DNA of 64,000 nt from Pomacea canaliculata. Taxonomy: Eukaryota; Mollusca; Gastropoda; Architaenioglossa; Ampullariidae. The notes beneath the pieces were generated by a model. That model worked only from the letters and a program-made list of their open reading frames with translations, ran no database searches and was not told the DNA's origin. The stretch is taken from positions 21,361,319 to 21,425,318 of the forward strand of contig NC_037591.1 of NCBI RefSeq assembly GCF_003073045.1, in the 5' to 3' direction. Below are positions 38,399-49,740 of the stretch, piece by piece. The translations under genes and the position numbers were made by a program. Position 1 is the stretch's first letter. Each line of letters begins with the position of its first letter.

Positions 38399-41300
38399 TC
38401 ATGTGGCTGTTGATGTTTTGTGTTTTGTGGTGAAGAAGCTTCTAAGGACCATTATCTGGCCAATGCCAATCAGGATAATCAGTAGAGATTCTCCAATGGA
38501 CCAGTACAGTACACGATCATTTAAATCTTCAGCAAATGCTCGTCCCTGTGCCTCCCGAAGCCGGAAGTGGGTCTGAAGGTCCAAGACTCTATTGAGCTCT
38601 TCAAATATGTTGACAGCTGAAGTTTCAATCTATAGAAGATAAAGACGAGAGGAGGACACTTGTTACAAATATTTAAAAATGCAAAATGCTTGAAGATGAA
38701 CACAATTCAAATAGAAGCAATGCATATAAAACTTGAAACAAATAAAACTGAAAGAACAAGGAGGATGCCTGATATATGATGTTACACTTTAATATCTCAC
38801 TTAGCAAAATAAGATATCAAAGTTGGTTGATTTGGGGGATTTTGAAAATAAAATTTTAATTATAATAAAAAAAACATCATTTAGCTTCCACTGTTTTAAA
38901 CAACATACAGATAAGTATATGAAGCACAGAAACATTTGAAGCATATAAATCATTAGGAAAAAAAGCATCCCCATTCTTCTCCTGGTTTCCCTATGTCTTC
39001 AAACTTTGGTTCTGCCTTTTAATTTGAAATGCTAAATGTTTTAATAAGGTGTTTATCTATATATATCATGGGAAAATATTTTTATACACAGTACCACAGG
39101 AATTTACTATGTACTATATAGCAGAAAATCAAAGGAATGACGAGAACTTTTCTAAGTGCTTTGAGAGCTATTTACCAGCCAGCCACAGGGTGTCACAACT
39201 AAAGCGGGATTACAGTCATAGCTATATTACATTACACATTAATTCCAAATCAACTGTATGTCTATATCTATATTTAAATGTCACAATTAACTGCTTACAT
39301 GCCGAAATGAGGAAGAATGAGTATTTAGAGACATAATTTATGTAACAACCTACTTCTTGGATTTATACGTTTTTCTGGATTCTCCTTTCTTCAAACACAT
39401 CAGTCACTAAGCTATATATAGAAGGGCATGAGAAAAAAGATGAACACATCTCTACTACATAAAATCCATCACCCCAATAAAGACCTAAATGAAAGTAAAC
39501 AAAATGTGAGTACTCTTAAAAAGAAATAAGGGTAAATAGTCTTCGGCAACTAAGCTTCTTTTTTTTTTTTTAAAAAAAAACCTCGATCCACCTTCACCAA
39601 AGCCTGGCCTCCATTCATCCTTTTTCCCATTATGTTAGCAAAATAAACAACATTGCAATGACACAAAAGTGATGCCAACTCCACTCACCAGTGCTGACGA
39701 AAAAACAATTCTAAGCGATGGGGTTTGGACAAGGCAGAATCTTCAAGCATTATGCATCTTTTTTTTGTGTAAAAATAATTAATCCACAAACATTATTTAC
39801 ATCATTGCTATTTTTTTCACTTCTTTGACATTGAAACTTAAACTTTCCGTGATAATTAGCAGATAAGGCCTGAAACTTTTATCAGAATTATCAGAGGTTG
39901 CTATTGAAAGGAGGACATTTGTATTAAACTAGATGGTTTAATCTCTCTGCTATCCACCAAGCCAATGTTTGGAAGGCTCCAACGTAAACTCCTCAAAGCA
40001 AAGGCTTTCAAAATAAATAAAGTCACTGTTATGAACCAACGGGGCAATTTTTTCACACTTTGAGTTATTAAACTCAATGTGCAGATCACTTGAAGTATGT
40101 ATATTAATACAATTCATCCACTGCTTCTCTGTGTTTAGCAAAGTCACAAAATGTGTCATACACTCAGTCACATAGGTATAAGAGTTAATCCTAAGGCTTG
40201 GGTGCCCAATCATTACAATCAACAGCACGTTTGTGGATCAAATGTCATAGAACTGTGGCTTTTCAAGTGGTTACTATTCATACAGTTTGCAACTTTGGAT
40301 AATAATAACACATAACCTATAAAGCATGTATATGACATAATATATGTATATGTGCCAACCATTTTCAGAAAACCATGGTCATCCTACATGAAGCAAGCAC
40401 TAATTCTCTTGTAAATGAATCCAAGGAAGGAGTGCACACCAAAAAAAAAAAAACTATGAAAATATTTGTAAATATTAACTCTGGGAGACTTTAAATTAGT
40501 GCTTCTAGAAAAAAATACAGCATGTTGCAGCATTTTTCTCTTATGTTGCTAGATAGATTCTGTAGGCACCTTGAATAAAACAAAATTTTATCCACTAAAA
40601 CCTTTCTGATCTCTACCACGTACACATCATCATCTCATGTGTATAAAAAGGACAAATTGTGTATGCTATTTTAGTAGAACTTTCTTGTCTCGGCCATGGC
40701 ACCCAGGCCACATAATAAAAGAAAATAAACAACTAATCAGTCAGAAAAGTGGGAGAGCGAAATTGAGTTTAACAGAATATATCATGACTTACATTAGACC
40801 AAGATAAAGAAACTACAAGCTGAACAAGAAAATGTACTCAACAATGGCTTAAATCAAGAACGGGAAACTGCCAAGGGCTATATGGATTTTTTTAAAACCA
40901 TTTGCAGACCATATGAAATTATCAGCTTAAAATTTGATCCTATATTTGGTCAAGCCAAAGTTTCACCACAGCGTGTCAACATTTTCGCAACATGGACACT
41001 CAAAGCCTGCCCGGCACTGACTGTCCTCTGAGTCAATATAATACAGGCAGGCATACTGCAGACAGCTGAGGCAAACAGAATATATGTATACAGCTAACAG
41101 AAGCATACATGTCTGGCCTTTCAGGTATTCATATTCATTCAATCTATCCCATAATAGATGTTCCTTGCTTGCCCCTCAAAATGTATATTAGTATTATTAT
41201 TATTAACATAAATTTGTATGTTCCAATGAAGAATGCTCCTAAAGTTATTGAATTTAGAGTCTCGTCTGCAGTTGCCTTCAAAGAGCCAGATCAAATGATT

Positions 41301-42749
41301 TCACAGACCATATATGGCCAAACATTCTCCACAGTTGATTTAAAAAATTTCTGCTCTCTGCTAATTCTTGTATACAATTACCATAACTTTCTTTGTAACA
41401 TAATAGTCAACACGCTCATTTTAGCATATCATACTCATCTATCTTTTTAACATCTGATGTTTGTTTACAGTATGCATAATACTGGATAATTAAATTGATC
41501 GAACTTCTCCATCCCAATGCACACACACACACATTTTATATATATTCTATTATGTACTTATATAAGCAAGACTCACTTTCAAGACTAATGAAAGACTGAT
41601 GGAGTTTTCTTCTATTTGTTCACTTAGGCGTGTAGCTAAGCCTACAATAAAGGGCAAGCACAATGTGAATAGATGTTTTACAAGGTTATATGTCCCAGCT
41701 ATAAGTGATGCATGTATATGTGTGCATATATATGCTTCTGTTTTGTTGCACATTTATTCAAAATATAACTTAAAATCAATAACAGTATTTACACTTAAAA
41801 TGCACTCACCAAAGTCATAGCTGTGGCATGTTCTCCCAAATTTTCCACAATAGGTTTTTCTTCACCAACTTGTAGGTCAAAATAAACAACTTTATGAGTA
41901 AAAGTTGAAAACTCATTACTGAAGCAGAAGGTGTAAATGCCCTTAAAATCTGCATTCCAGGTAAAGCTGTCGTATTGCTTTTTCACATCTTTGTAGAGGA
42001 TTTGTCCATTGGGTGCTGTTAGTTCCATGTCCACATCATAATTTCCACCCATAACAACCTACAGCATAAAAAGCATAATTCAGAAACAAGAGACTAACAT
42101 CTCAAAACTGAATTACTGTTTATACAAACCGTTATTATAACATATTTCACCAAGCTATTAAGTAACAAACACAAATTACTAATGTCAACACAAACATCAT
42201 GGAAGCCAGGAGTATTATAAAGTTCTCAATTCAATTACCCTCCCTAAGACTCACTTCTTCCCACATTCTTGGTTGGTTGTAAATTAGTGATGATAACAGT
42301 CACCATTATCAATCACCTGAATTATCTTCTCCATAACCTCTTATAATTGTATGACACATAATCTGCATTTATAATCTGTTTCCGCTTTGAGTTCCTGAAA
42401 CTCATCCATACGCTCTCTTGGACGTTACAATCAGTAACGTCAGCTGTTATGTTTTGCATGGAGCACATACACATGCCCGACTAAACCCAATATAAATACA
42501 GTATACATATGATCATCGAAAAGATAAAATTCATGGTCTGTTTTATTCTGGTTATGCAAGGAGAGTGCAACATCTCCCGTTGATCTGTTATATACTTACT
42601 TGGAATTCTAAAGTAGACTTCGTACCCTTTTCGATAAGCTCGTGGAAACACATCTTCTCATTGTCGGGGAGTTCAAAAGTCAACTCTCCACACAGCACCC
42701 CGTGACAATAAACACCCAAGACAATTAACACCAACAACCTGAACTCCAT
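38399..42749 (-). CDS. TMED7: p24 / TMED family cargo receptor (TMED7/TMED3-like), isoform A, 209 aa
   Basis: Minus-strand exons 42749-42600, 42058-41810 and 38629-38399, all GT-AG and phase 0. p24 proteins cycle between ER and Golgi in COPII/COPI vesicles and select cargo such as GPI-anchored or secreted proteins. Residues 1-20 form a signal peptide ([20 protein letters not shown]). The GOLD domain follows with C34 and C95 as the expected disulfide pair, KKQYDSFTW and [18 protein letters not shown], very close to TMED7/TMED3. Exon A supplies the coiled coil ([16 protein letters not shown]), [14 protein letters not shown] linker, one membrane span ([18 protein letters not shown]) and a 14-residue tail [14 protein letters not shown] with the FF export motif. 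Human TMED7 is 224 aa. The gene is head-to-head with the DNAJA1-like gene. An alternative last exon lies at 31576-31818. Confidence 0.92.
38630..41809 (-). other. TMED intron 2
   Basis: 3.2 kb of AT-rich intron between exon 2 (donor GTGAGT) and exon A (acceptor TCTATAG). Open frames such as 39950-40228 and 41109-41450 show no motifs. No transposon ends were recognised. Confidence 0.6.
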
Positions 42750-43104
42750 TCTATATTTATGATATGTTTGTTTTGTCTAAGTTTAACGATAGCAAATGTA
42801 GTTACGTCGCAGCGCAGCAGTTGCCGGTATTGTTGTCAAATATGGCGACTTCCGCAACGTGGCCGGAAGATTGTTACAAAAATTTTAATAAGGATAACTC
42901 ATTGGATTGACAAAAAAGAAAAATTAACAAAACGTGTTATGTGAGCTTTAAACATATTATAATTACCAATTTTTAGTTTTTGTGTTTAATTTTACTTAGA
43001 GGACCATTTAATATTTTTGATTAACACACCTATAAGCGTCATCACATTTGGGGAATTTTTTTTTTTAAGCTAGCACTTGGGTATTTCGTCATCAAGTTTG
43101 CGTA

Positions 43105-43122
43105 CTCTAGAAATTTCTCGAG
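43105..43122 (+). promoter_or_regulatory. Heat-shock element, four contiguous units
   Basis: CTCTAGAAATTTCTCGAG reads as alternating NGAAN-type units: CTC-ta-GAA-at-TTC-tc-GAG. The two central units are perfect and the outer two have one mismatch each. This is the binding pattern of HSF trimers. It lies just upstream of the DNAJA1-like first exon. Confidence 0.75.
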
Positions 43123-43166
43123 CGGACACGAGTCTTCGCAGCATTATAATTGACGCTCGGTGGAAA

Positions 43167-43174
43167 TTCTAGAA
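43167..43174 (+). promoter_or_regulatory. Second heat-shock half-element pair
   Basis: TTCTAGAA is a perfect tail-to-tail pair of HSF units (TTC-ta-GAA), 45 bp after the first element. It is close to the inferred transcription start. Confidence 0.55.
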
Positions 43175-43881
43175 TCAGTCACTGACAACAGTTAGCTGGT
43201 AGCTGGTGTCTGAAACCTTCTGTGCTACAAGTGTAAGTAACACAGAGTAAATGAATTGTTCTTCACACAAGAAGAGTGAGATTATGGGGAGTAGTTTTCG
43301 GTGGTGTAAGCAGCAATAAACGTTAACGAGAAGTAAGAATATCGAAGAGGAAGGTCTGGTTAATATTATAATAAATGTTGTGTATGCAACGCGTGTAAAA
43401 GCATACTCGACATTTCTTTCTTATATCTGAGGAATTGGTCGGAGAAGGTAGTATTTTTTTTTTTTTCACGTTGGACAGAAAGATGATTAGGTGTTGGAGA
43501 CGGGTTGGATGGAAATCTGCGGTGCAAATGTTGGTTACATTTTTTTTTTTCGCGATGTTTTATGTTGTGTATGAACACATATGATTGAAATAATTATGTT
43601 ACATAAGTACGTTATACTGCTATAGTGTTGTTGTGGCGTTCTTGAAAACCATTAGAATTTCTGGGTACGTTAACTGTTATCAGACTGAGATTATCTATGC
43701 AAGAATTATGGAACAGCTATGTCTCACTTCCCTCAAAAAGGAGACTATGGGGATTTTGTGTCTGTCTTCCATTCTCTTCATTGTGAATTGTACCTTTATA
43801 TGACAATTATTAACATCAGTCTTGGATTTTTTTGCAGATAAACTGTTTTGTGCAAATATTGTGAAAAGTTAAGTAGCCAAA

Positions 43882-46800
43882 ATGGTGAAAGAAACAGGAT
43901 ATTATGATATATTGGGTGTTCCACCCAGTGCAAATGACAGTGAACTGAAGAAAGCTTACCGCAAGCTTGCTATGAAGTACCATCCTGATAAAAATCCAGG
44001 AAAGGATGCAGAAGAAAAGGTATGGCAGTGGTTATTTCCTTAAGTGTTGGGGGGATTGATTATTATTGATCAACTAGCTGGAGTTTTGCCTAGTTTGTGG
44101 ACTGGATAAACAAATAAAATTTATTTACCTCAGAGGGCAATTATGGAACGGGTATATAAGGTATAGATTTAAGCTTCAAACCCAAACTGCAGTGATTGAT
44201 TTTAAAGTGAAACTGTTCTTGGCATCATACAGAACAATAAGATATAAGTAAAGACACCTTGATTGCATAACAGATGCTTTTCATATGTGCTGACAATCTT
44301 ATGAGAAGTGGATGGTGGAACAGGCATAGTTTTGTGATGTTGGCTTTTCTTAATACTTGTAAGCAAATAAGACCTATGAAGAGCTTGGTGTAAGTAGTTA
44401 GATGGAATTTTATACTGTTATAAGATAGTTGTCATTTGCACCATTGCAGTTTAAGCAGATCAGCCATGCATATGAAGTGCTATCGGATCCCAAGAAACGG
44501 GAGATTTATGATCAGGGTGGAGAAGAGGCCATCAAGGGAGGGTCAAGTGGAGGAGGATTTGACTTCCATTCACCAATGGACATCTTTGATATGTTCTTTG
44601 GTGGGCGACGATCACAACGAGGCAGTGCACGTCGTGGGAAGGATGTAGTACATCAGATGAAAGTTAGCTTGGAGGACCTGTACAATGGTGCAACTAGAAA
44701 ACTGGCTCTGCAGAAAAATGTCATTTGTGCCAAATGTGAAGGTATATAATGCTTAAAATGGATTAATATATTAAAATGTTCAAAAATAGCATCATTCTGG
44801 TGTGAACAAGGTTCATTAAGCACAGATGGTTCTACCATCTATATTAGACGATCATCATTTGTAGCTTCACTTGTGCATGGTCAAGGTTAATTTGAATTTT
44901 GTTTTGGTTTGTTTTTTTTAAGTCCTCGTGATTTCTAGAAACTTGGACAGTACATGTTTTCACAAATTAGTCACTAATTAGCATTTCTATTTGCCTTTGT
45001 TATTTTTCATTTAAAAAAATTCTTGTGCAATGTGGTAAACCTGCAGTAGTTGGAACAGTTGGTGTGTGTGTGTCAAGAGGTACAGTATTAATATACAATG
45101 GCATTTATACCATGCAGGACGTGGTGGCAAAGAAGGTGCAGTGCAAAAGTGTGGATTGTGCCGTGGAACTGGTATGCAGATTCGGATTCACCAGCTGGGT
45201 CCTGGTATGGTGCAACAAATTCAGACAGTCTGTGCAGAGTGCCGTGGTGAGGGAGAGTGCATAGACCCCAAGTTGCGCTGCAAGGTCTGCAATGGCCAAA
45301 AAATAGTAAAAGAACGAAAAATTTTGGAAGTTCATATTGATAAAGGTAAGCACACTTTTCACATTTCCTATTTTTCACATCTTATTTGTCACTTTACTGC
45401 TAGGTTGCACACGAGCAGACTTTGCAAGGGTAGTGCATTCTAAAAAAAATGTATTGCATTTTTATCTTGGGATCTCATTAAGCATTTTTTTACTGACTAC
45501 TGTGTGCTTGCAACATTTCTTTGATATTGGCAATTAACATATAGTGAAACTAAACCATAGAAAAGGGCACATTTTAAAATTTGCAAAAACCTCCAACCTC
45601 AGTAAAGCTAACAAAAGGTAACCATCTCAAATTAACAAATTCTTGGCACTCTTATTGGTTTCTTGGTTGTTTTAAGGGCAGACTACAGTGTGCATTTTTA
45701 TGCTTTCAGGGATGAAGGATGGTCAGCAGATTCGATTCACAGGTGAAGGAGATCAGGAACCTGGACTTGAACCAGGTGACATTGTCATAGTACTGGACGA
45801 AAAGGAACACCCAGAATTTCAGCGCAAGGGTAATGATCTGATTACACAAAAGGAGCTTTTGCTTGTTGAGGCCTTGTGCGGATTTCAGAAAACAGTCAAG
45901 ACACTTGATAGCCGTGTTTTAATCATCACAGTTCTGCCAGGTATGACTTTTATTTTCATCTGTTTGCATAATGTACATATACATTTTATAAGATATAAGC
46001 TTTAAAAGTCGAAAGTTTTGTCTGAACTGGCATTCCAAGGATACTACATCAGCTAAGTAATACGCCTTTGGTATATCATAGGCTTGTCTTTGAGTTCGAT
46101 GTCTTTTTAAAGGGGAAAAAACAGCAAAAAAAAAAAAAAGTTGATCCTAAAACCTATTTATAAGGTGTCAGGTTAGTAACCTTTGTCCTGCAAAATGCAG
46201 TGCATTCTGCCATGGGTGGAGGTGGTCCAGCAACACAGTATAAAGAATTTGATATAAATCTCTCATGAGCACGCTGTTAGTTTTCAGCATCTAGAACCTA
46301 TTTATAGGGCCTATTGCCTTGCTGTAATGTAGCCCCAGTTGGCATAGACATCAATTGCTCGCATGTGTAAAATTACAAACAAATGTGTAAAGTGGGCAGT
46401 TGGAGAGTATGACCCCTTGGTACTGAACATCTGTTGACATTTGTAGGACATGGGTGATTGTCTTGTCCATTCTGTAAGGGATTTACAGCCTGGGTGTCAG
46501 TTCCAATATGGATCTTAGTTCATTCAGCTTATAATTGTTAGATTTGTTGTTTTAAAATTTTCTGCATTTTTCATACTTTAAGGTGAGGTAATAAAAGACA
46601 GAGCCATCAAGTGTATAATGGGTGAAGGTATGCCAATACACCGTGATCCCTTTGAGAAAGGCCGCCTTATCATCCAGTTCCTGGTAAAGTTCCCAGACCG
46701 CATTCCACCAGAAAAGATTGTCACACTAGAATCCTGCCTACCACCTCGTGAGGAGCACATTATTCCAGATGATGCAGACCATGTTGATCTAATCGAATTT

Positions 46801-46899
46801 GACCCACAGCAAGAGCAAACAAGCAGTCGTCGAGGAGAAGCATATGAGTCGGATGATGATCATCCACATGGACAAAGGGTGCAATGTGCATCCCACTGA
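43882..46899 (+). CDS. DNAJA1: DnaJ homolog subfamily A (DNAJA1-like type I Hsp40), 401 aa, five coding exons
   Basis: Exons 43882-44019, 44450-44741, 45118-45345, 45710-45940 and 46583-46899; phases 0,1,1,1 fit. It is a co-chaperone that delivers substrates to cytosolic Hsp70 and stimulates its ATPase. The J-domain (1-67) has [13 protein letters not shown] and HPD at 34-36. A Gly/Phe region follows ([19 protein letters not shown]), then four zinc-finger repeats: [25 protein letters not shown] and CKVCNGQK. The C-terminal substrate-binding domains include [19 protein letters not shown] and [14 protein letters not shown]. It ends VQCASH, a CaaX-like prenylation box (C398), where human DNAJA1 has CQTS. 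Length matches the 397-aa human protein. A 5' noncoding exon precedes intron 1, and heat-shock elements in the promoter suggest stress induction. DNAJA4 is the other possible name. Confidence 0.95.
46195..46380 (+). repeat. Very old SINE fragment (tentative)
   Basis: The second half, GGGCCTATTGCCTTGCTGTA then ATGTAGCCCCAGTTGGCATAG, lines up with the SINE body GGCTGCTTGCCGTAATATAGCC. The head is barely recognisable. It is in intron 4 of the DNAJA1-like gene. Confidence 0.45.
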
Positions 46900-47560
46900 T
46901 GGTTAACTAAAATAGGAATGTGTCATCGTAACCAAGTTTGACAGGAGTGTGGATGGGATTGGGAATGGAAGAAGTTTTGACTTATTAGTAAAGTCTATCT
47001 TATGTTGTCTTCTACCAACCCGAAAAGCCATGCTTTATTATTTCCTTTCAAATACTTGTTTCTGCTGGAAGGTCATGTGTGTGGCATTGGTGTTTTGCTT
47101 ACGGGGCACTAAATAATTTTGTGCATGATATGGAGAGACCAAAGTAAATGCCAGATTTGCATAAAAGAGTGTTGAAATGGACATTTCCATCAGCCCCCTA
47201 ATACACTGATAAAAACTTGAGGAAGAGTCGAATTGGGGTGAGATGTTGAGTTCTGTACGGCTCTGTTCCTATGTTTGTTAGATGAATGTTTATAAAAAGC
47301 CCTTCACTCCAGTTTGAAAACTTTTGATATAGTCCATGTGTGCACAGAATTAAAGTAACTTGAATGTTTTAAATTGCAATAAATTTGAGCATTTCACGAA
47401 CAAAGTGTTCTGCAGATTGAAGTTTTATGGTACAACAAAGATCTATGGAAGCTATGACAGGCTACCTGGGAATGGTAATTCATGAAAGCATTACCTTTGA
47501 TGACATCTTTTGTAGTGCATGTTTTAATGCAAGCAAATAAAATTCAAGTGCTAATAAAAC
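46900..47560 (+). other. 3' UTR of the DNAJA1-like gene
   Basis: AATAAA signals lie at 47378-47383, 47536-47541 and 47553-47558, about 480-660 bases past the stop. No coding or repeat features are seen here. Confidence 0.6.
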
Positions 47561-48805
47561 TGGAAGGTAGTGGGAGGCTCTTCCAAAAACCTACAGAAGA
47601 CCCCTGGTTTTAAGGTAAACTTGTTGTGAAAATAAATCTGTATAGTTAGTGGCTTTTGTGGTACAGAACTTAATCTTTTAATCTTCAAAATTTTTTTTTT
47701 TCCTTTTTTTTCTCTCCTCCCCCCCCCCTCCAAAAAAAAATTACTGAAGTAATCTGTTGTATATCTTTGAAGATGTTTGCTAAATAAATCTTCAAAAAGA
47801 GCTGTTTTCTGGTTTCTATTTTCTGCTCCCCAAAGTATGCCATGTTGTCTTGGCAAGTGGGGCTTGCATATGATTATCCTTAAAACTATGCTGCCATGTA
47901 TGGGTCATCTGTGTTGGACAGGTTAAATGGTAGAGACCAGAGTAGCCTTCTGTTTACAAAGGATCGGGATGGACTAGCAATTCATTCCTGTAAAAAAGTG
48001 CTGCTGTGGAAACAATCCAGCTGTGGCAGACAGGGTAACTGGACTTCAAATGCTGGGGACCAAAGCTGCAAGAACTTTCCATACCTTATAACCTGGCATA
48101 GTTTGTAGCTAGAAGTAAAATTTGCACAAGCTTTCCGAGAAAAGTATTAAAGGCTAATCAGAGTACATTGCAAAAATCGCTGGAAATAGAGTATAAAGAT
48201 TACAAAACATTCCGGTGGTATTTGATGATGATGAGGCGAGAGAGATATATTTATTACACTTGGATTTGTCAGGAAAATGAGAAGTGACCAGGGCGGTATT
48301 TCTAAAAATAGTGTCTGCATGAGCTGTAAAGAGGAAAGATGCAGTCTTCAACGAAAGAAAACAAATCAGGACAAAATGTGTTGCTGAATGTTCTCAACAT
48401 TTACAGTTTGTGCTCGTTACATTTCCTGAAGATACTGGCTACAAACACCAGTGTATTAACTTTCTTCAGAGATCTCTGCCTTGCTCAAACAAGCTGTGCA
48501 AATTAACTTCGTCCCCTCACCATACTCTAGGATTTGCTCAAAACATTTTGAAAGCAATTGTTATATAGTAAGGCAAGTCTTGGACTTTCATTAAAACAAA
48601 GAGACCTTTTTATAGCAGCGCCAACTATACAAAAGCATGATCGAGCTGTTAATTTTTGCTGGTAAGAAGCTTAAAGATCAAGCACCAGATATGCAACATT
48701 GACACTTTCTACAGGGTTCTAGTCTACAAGTAATATTGTGACACAGTCACAAACATAGTCATATGAATCTATCCCTATACAGGTCCATAATCTCAGGATG
48801 GAATG
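47561..48805. other. Intergenic, nothing recognised
   Basis: Contains a T-run next to a C-run (47690-47730). Open frame 47896-48108 has no motif. No repeat family identified. Confidence 0.45.
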
Positions 48806-48807
48806 TA

Positions 48808-48945
48808 TGGGGCGCCAAGAGGGGACATTTTTTATTTTACAGTAGCTTTACAATTCATTGTGCAAGTAAAGTATAGAATATAATTATCAATTGAATTGTA
48901 CAGCTACAGAGAGGAAAAAATAAAAATTCACCTCTGGGCGCCCCA
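48808..48945. mobile_element. Tc1/mariner-type MITE, 138 bp, TA duplication
   Basis: The ends TGGGGCGCCAAGAGG and CCTCTGGGCGCCCCA are inverted copies that extend imperfectly for about 40 bp (through ATTTTTTATTTTAC-AGTAGC). A TA dinucleotide flanks each side (48806-48807 and 48946-48947). No coding capacity. Confidence 0.65.
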
Positions 48946-49532
48946 TAGGTGTGTACTGAACACACTGGTCATAGCCTTTAGTTGCTAAAGAAGCCGTGTG
49001 GATACATGTTGAAATCTCTAATGAGTGATTCTTCTGCCATGAGTGAAAAGGTTTATTAAAGTTGTCCTTCTACCAATTTTGGACAGAAAGATGTCAACCT
49101 CAGTAACAAAATAGGAAAGAAATATTCCTGCCAAGTTTGGTGAGAATCAGGCAGAAGGTGCACTTGGCATCATTCTTAATCTGAACCACACCCGTGAAAA
49201 AAAATGTCACCACTATATGCTTTATCATATAGACCTGGGCTGCGGTGCATAGGCGGTCTTAACTTTTCGTCTTAAGATGCCTTGCTTAACTCGCTTTTCG
49301 TCTTGGCTAAGTTCGCGGTCTCAAGCCTGTTGCATGAGCGATCTCAGCCCCTTGCTTAGCTGAGAAACGGGTCAGGTCAGCGCGGCGGTCGAGGTCGGCG
49401 ATATAAATAAATTCGTCCGGGAGCGGCCTTGCCAACCGTATATTCCACCAATGAAAACTGCGCTACAGCGATGGTGCTGAGCCGCGAAATTCGTCTGCGC
49501 ACCATTACTGAAACGAAGTAGGGATGTGCGAC

Positions 49533-49740
49533 AGCGAAATATTAGTCTTAATCGAGGAGGTTACCAGGGAGAAGAAGAGGCTTTACCAGAAAAAAGAAAA
49601 AGATGAAATAAGAAAGATATGAGCGGATTTAAGATCTTCCATAATTTCATTTCGATGTCGTCAGAAACATCCATCAGCGGACAGGGTGCCACCAGAAACA
49701 CCCGTGATGAAAGGAGAAAGTGATAAATATTTTTGTAGAT
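49533..49740 (+). pseudogene. Possible Harbinger accessory (Myb/MADF-like) gene remnant
   Basis: The plus strand reads SEILVLIEEVTREKKRLYQK, then a stop at 49620-49622. The segment continues in frame with CRQKHPSADRVPPETPVMKG. Harbinger elements usually carry a second gene for a Myb/SANT-like DNA-binding protein, often divergent from the transposase; position and character fit, but the match is by eye only. Confidence 0.35.

Larger units (their letters stand above)
42750..43232. promoter_or_regulatory. Divergent promoter region between TMED and the DNAJA1-like gene, with 5' noncoding exon
   Basis: The TMED start codon is at 42749 (minus) and the first DNAJA1-like exon ends at 43232 (TACAAGT then GTAAGT), with the matching acceptor TTTTTGCAG at 43837 and the start codon at 43882. 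The two genes therefore share less than about 450 bp of upstream sequence. A TATA-like TTATAATT is at 43144-43151. Heat-shock elements are listed separately. The exact transcription starts are inferred. Confidence 0.65.

Noticed and set aside
44436..44648. Frames overlapping the DNAJA1-like exons (also 45025-45264 and 45088-45378)
   Set aside because: Alternative frames of true exons; no independent signals.
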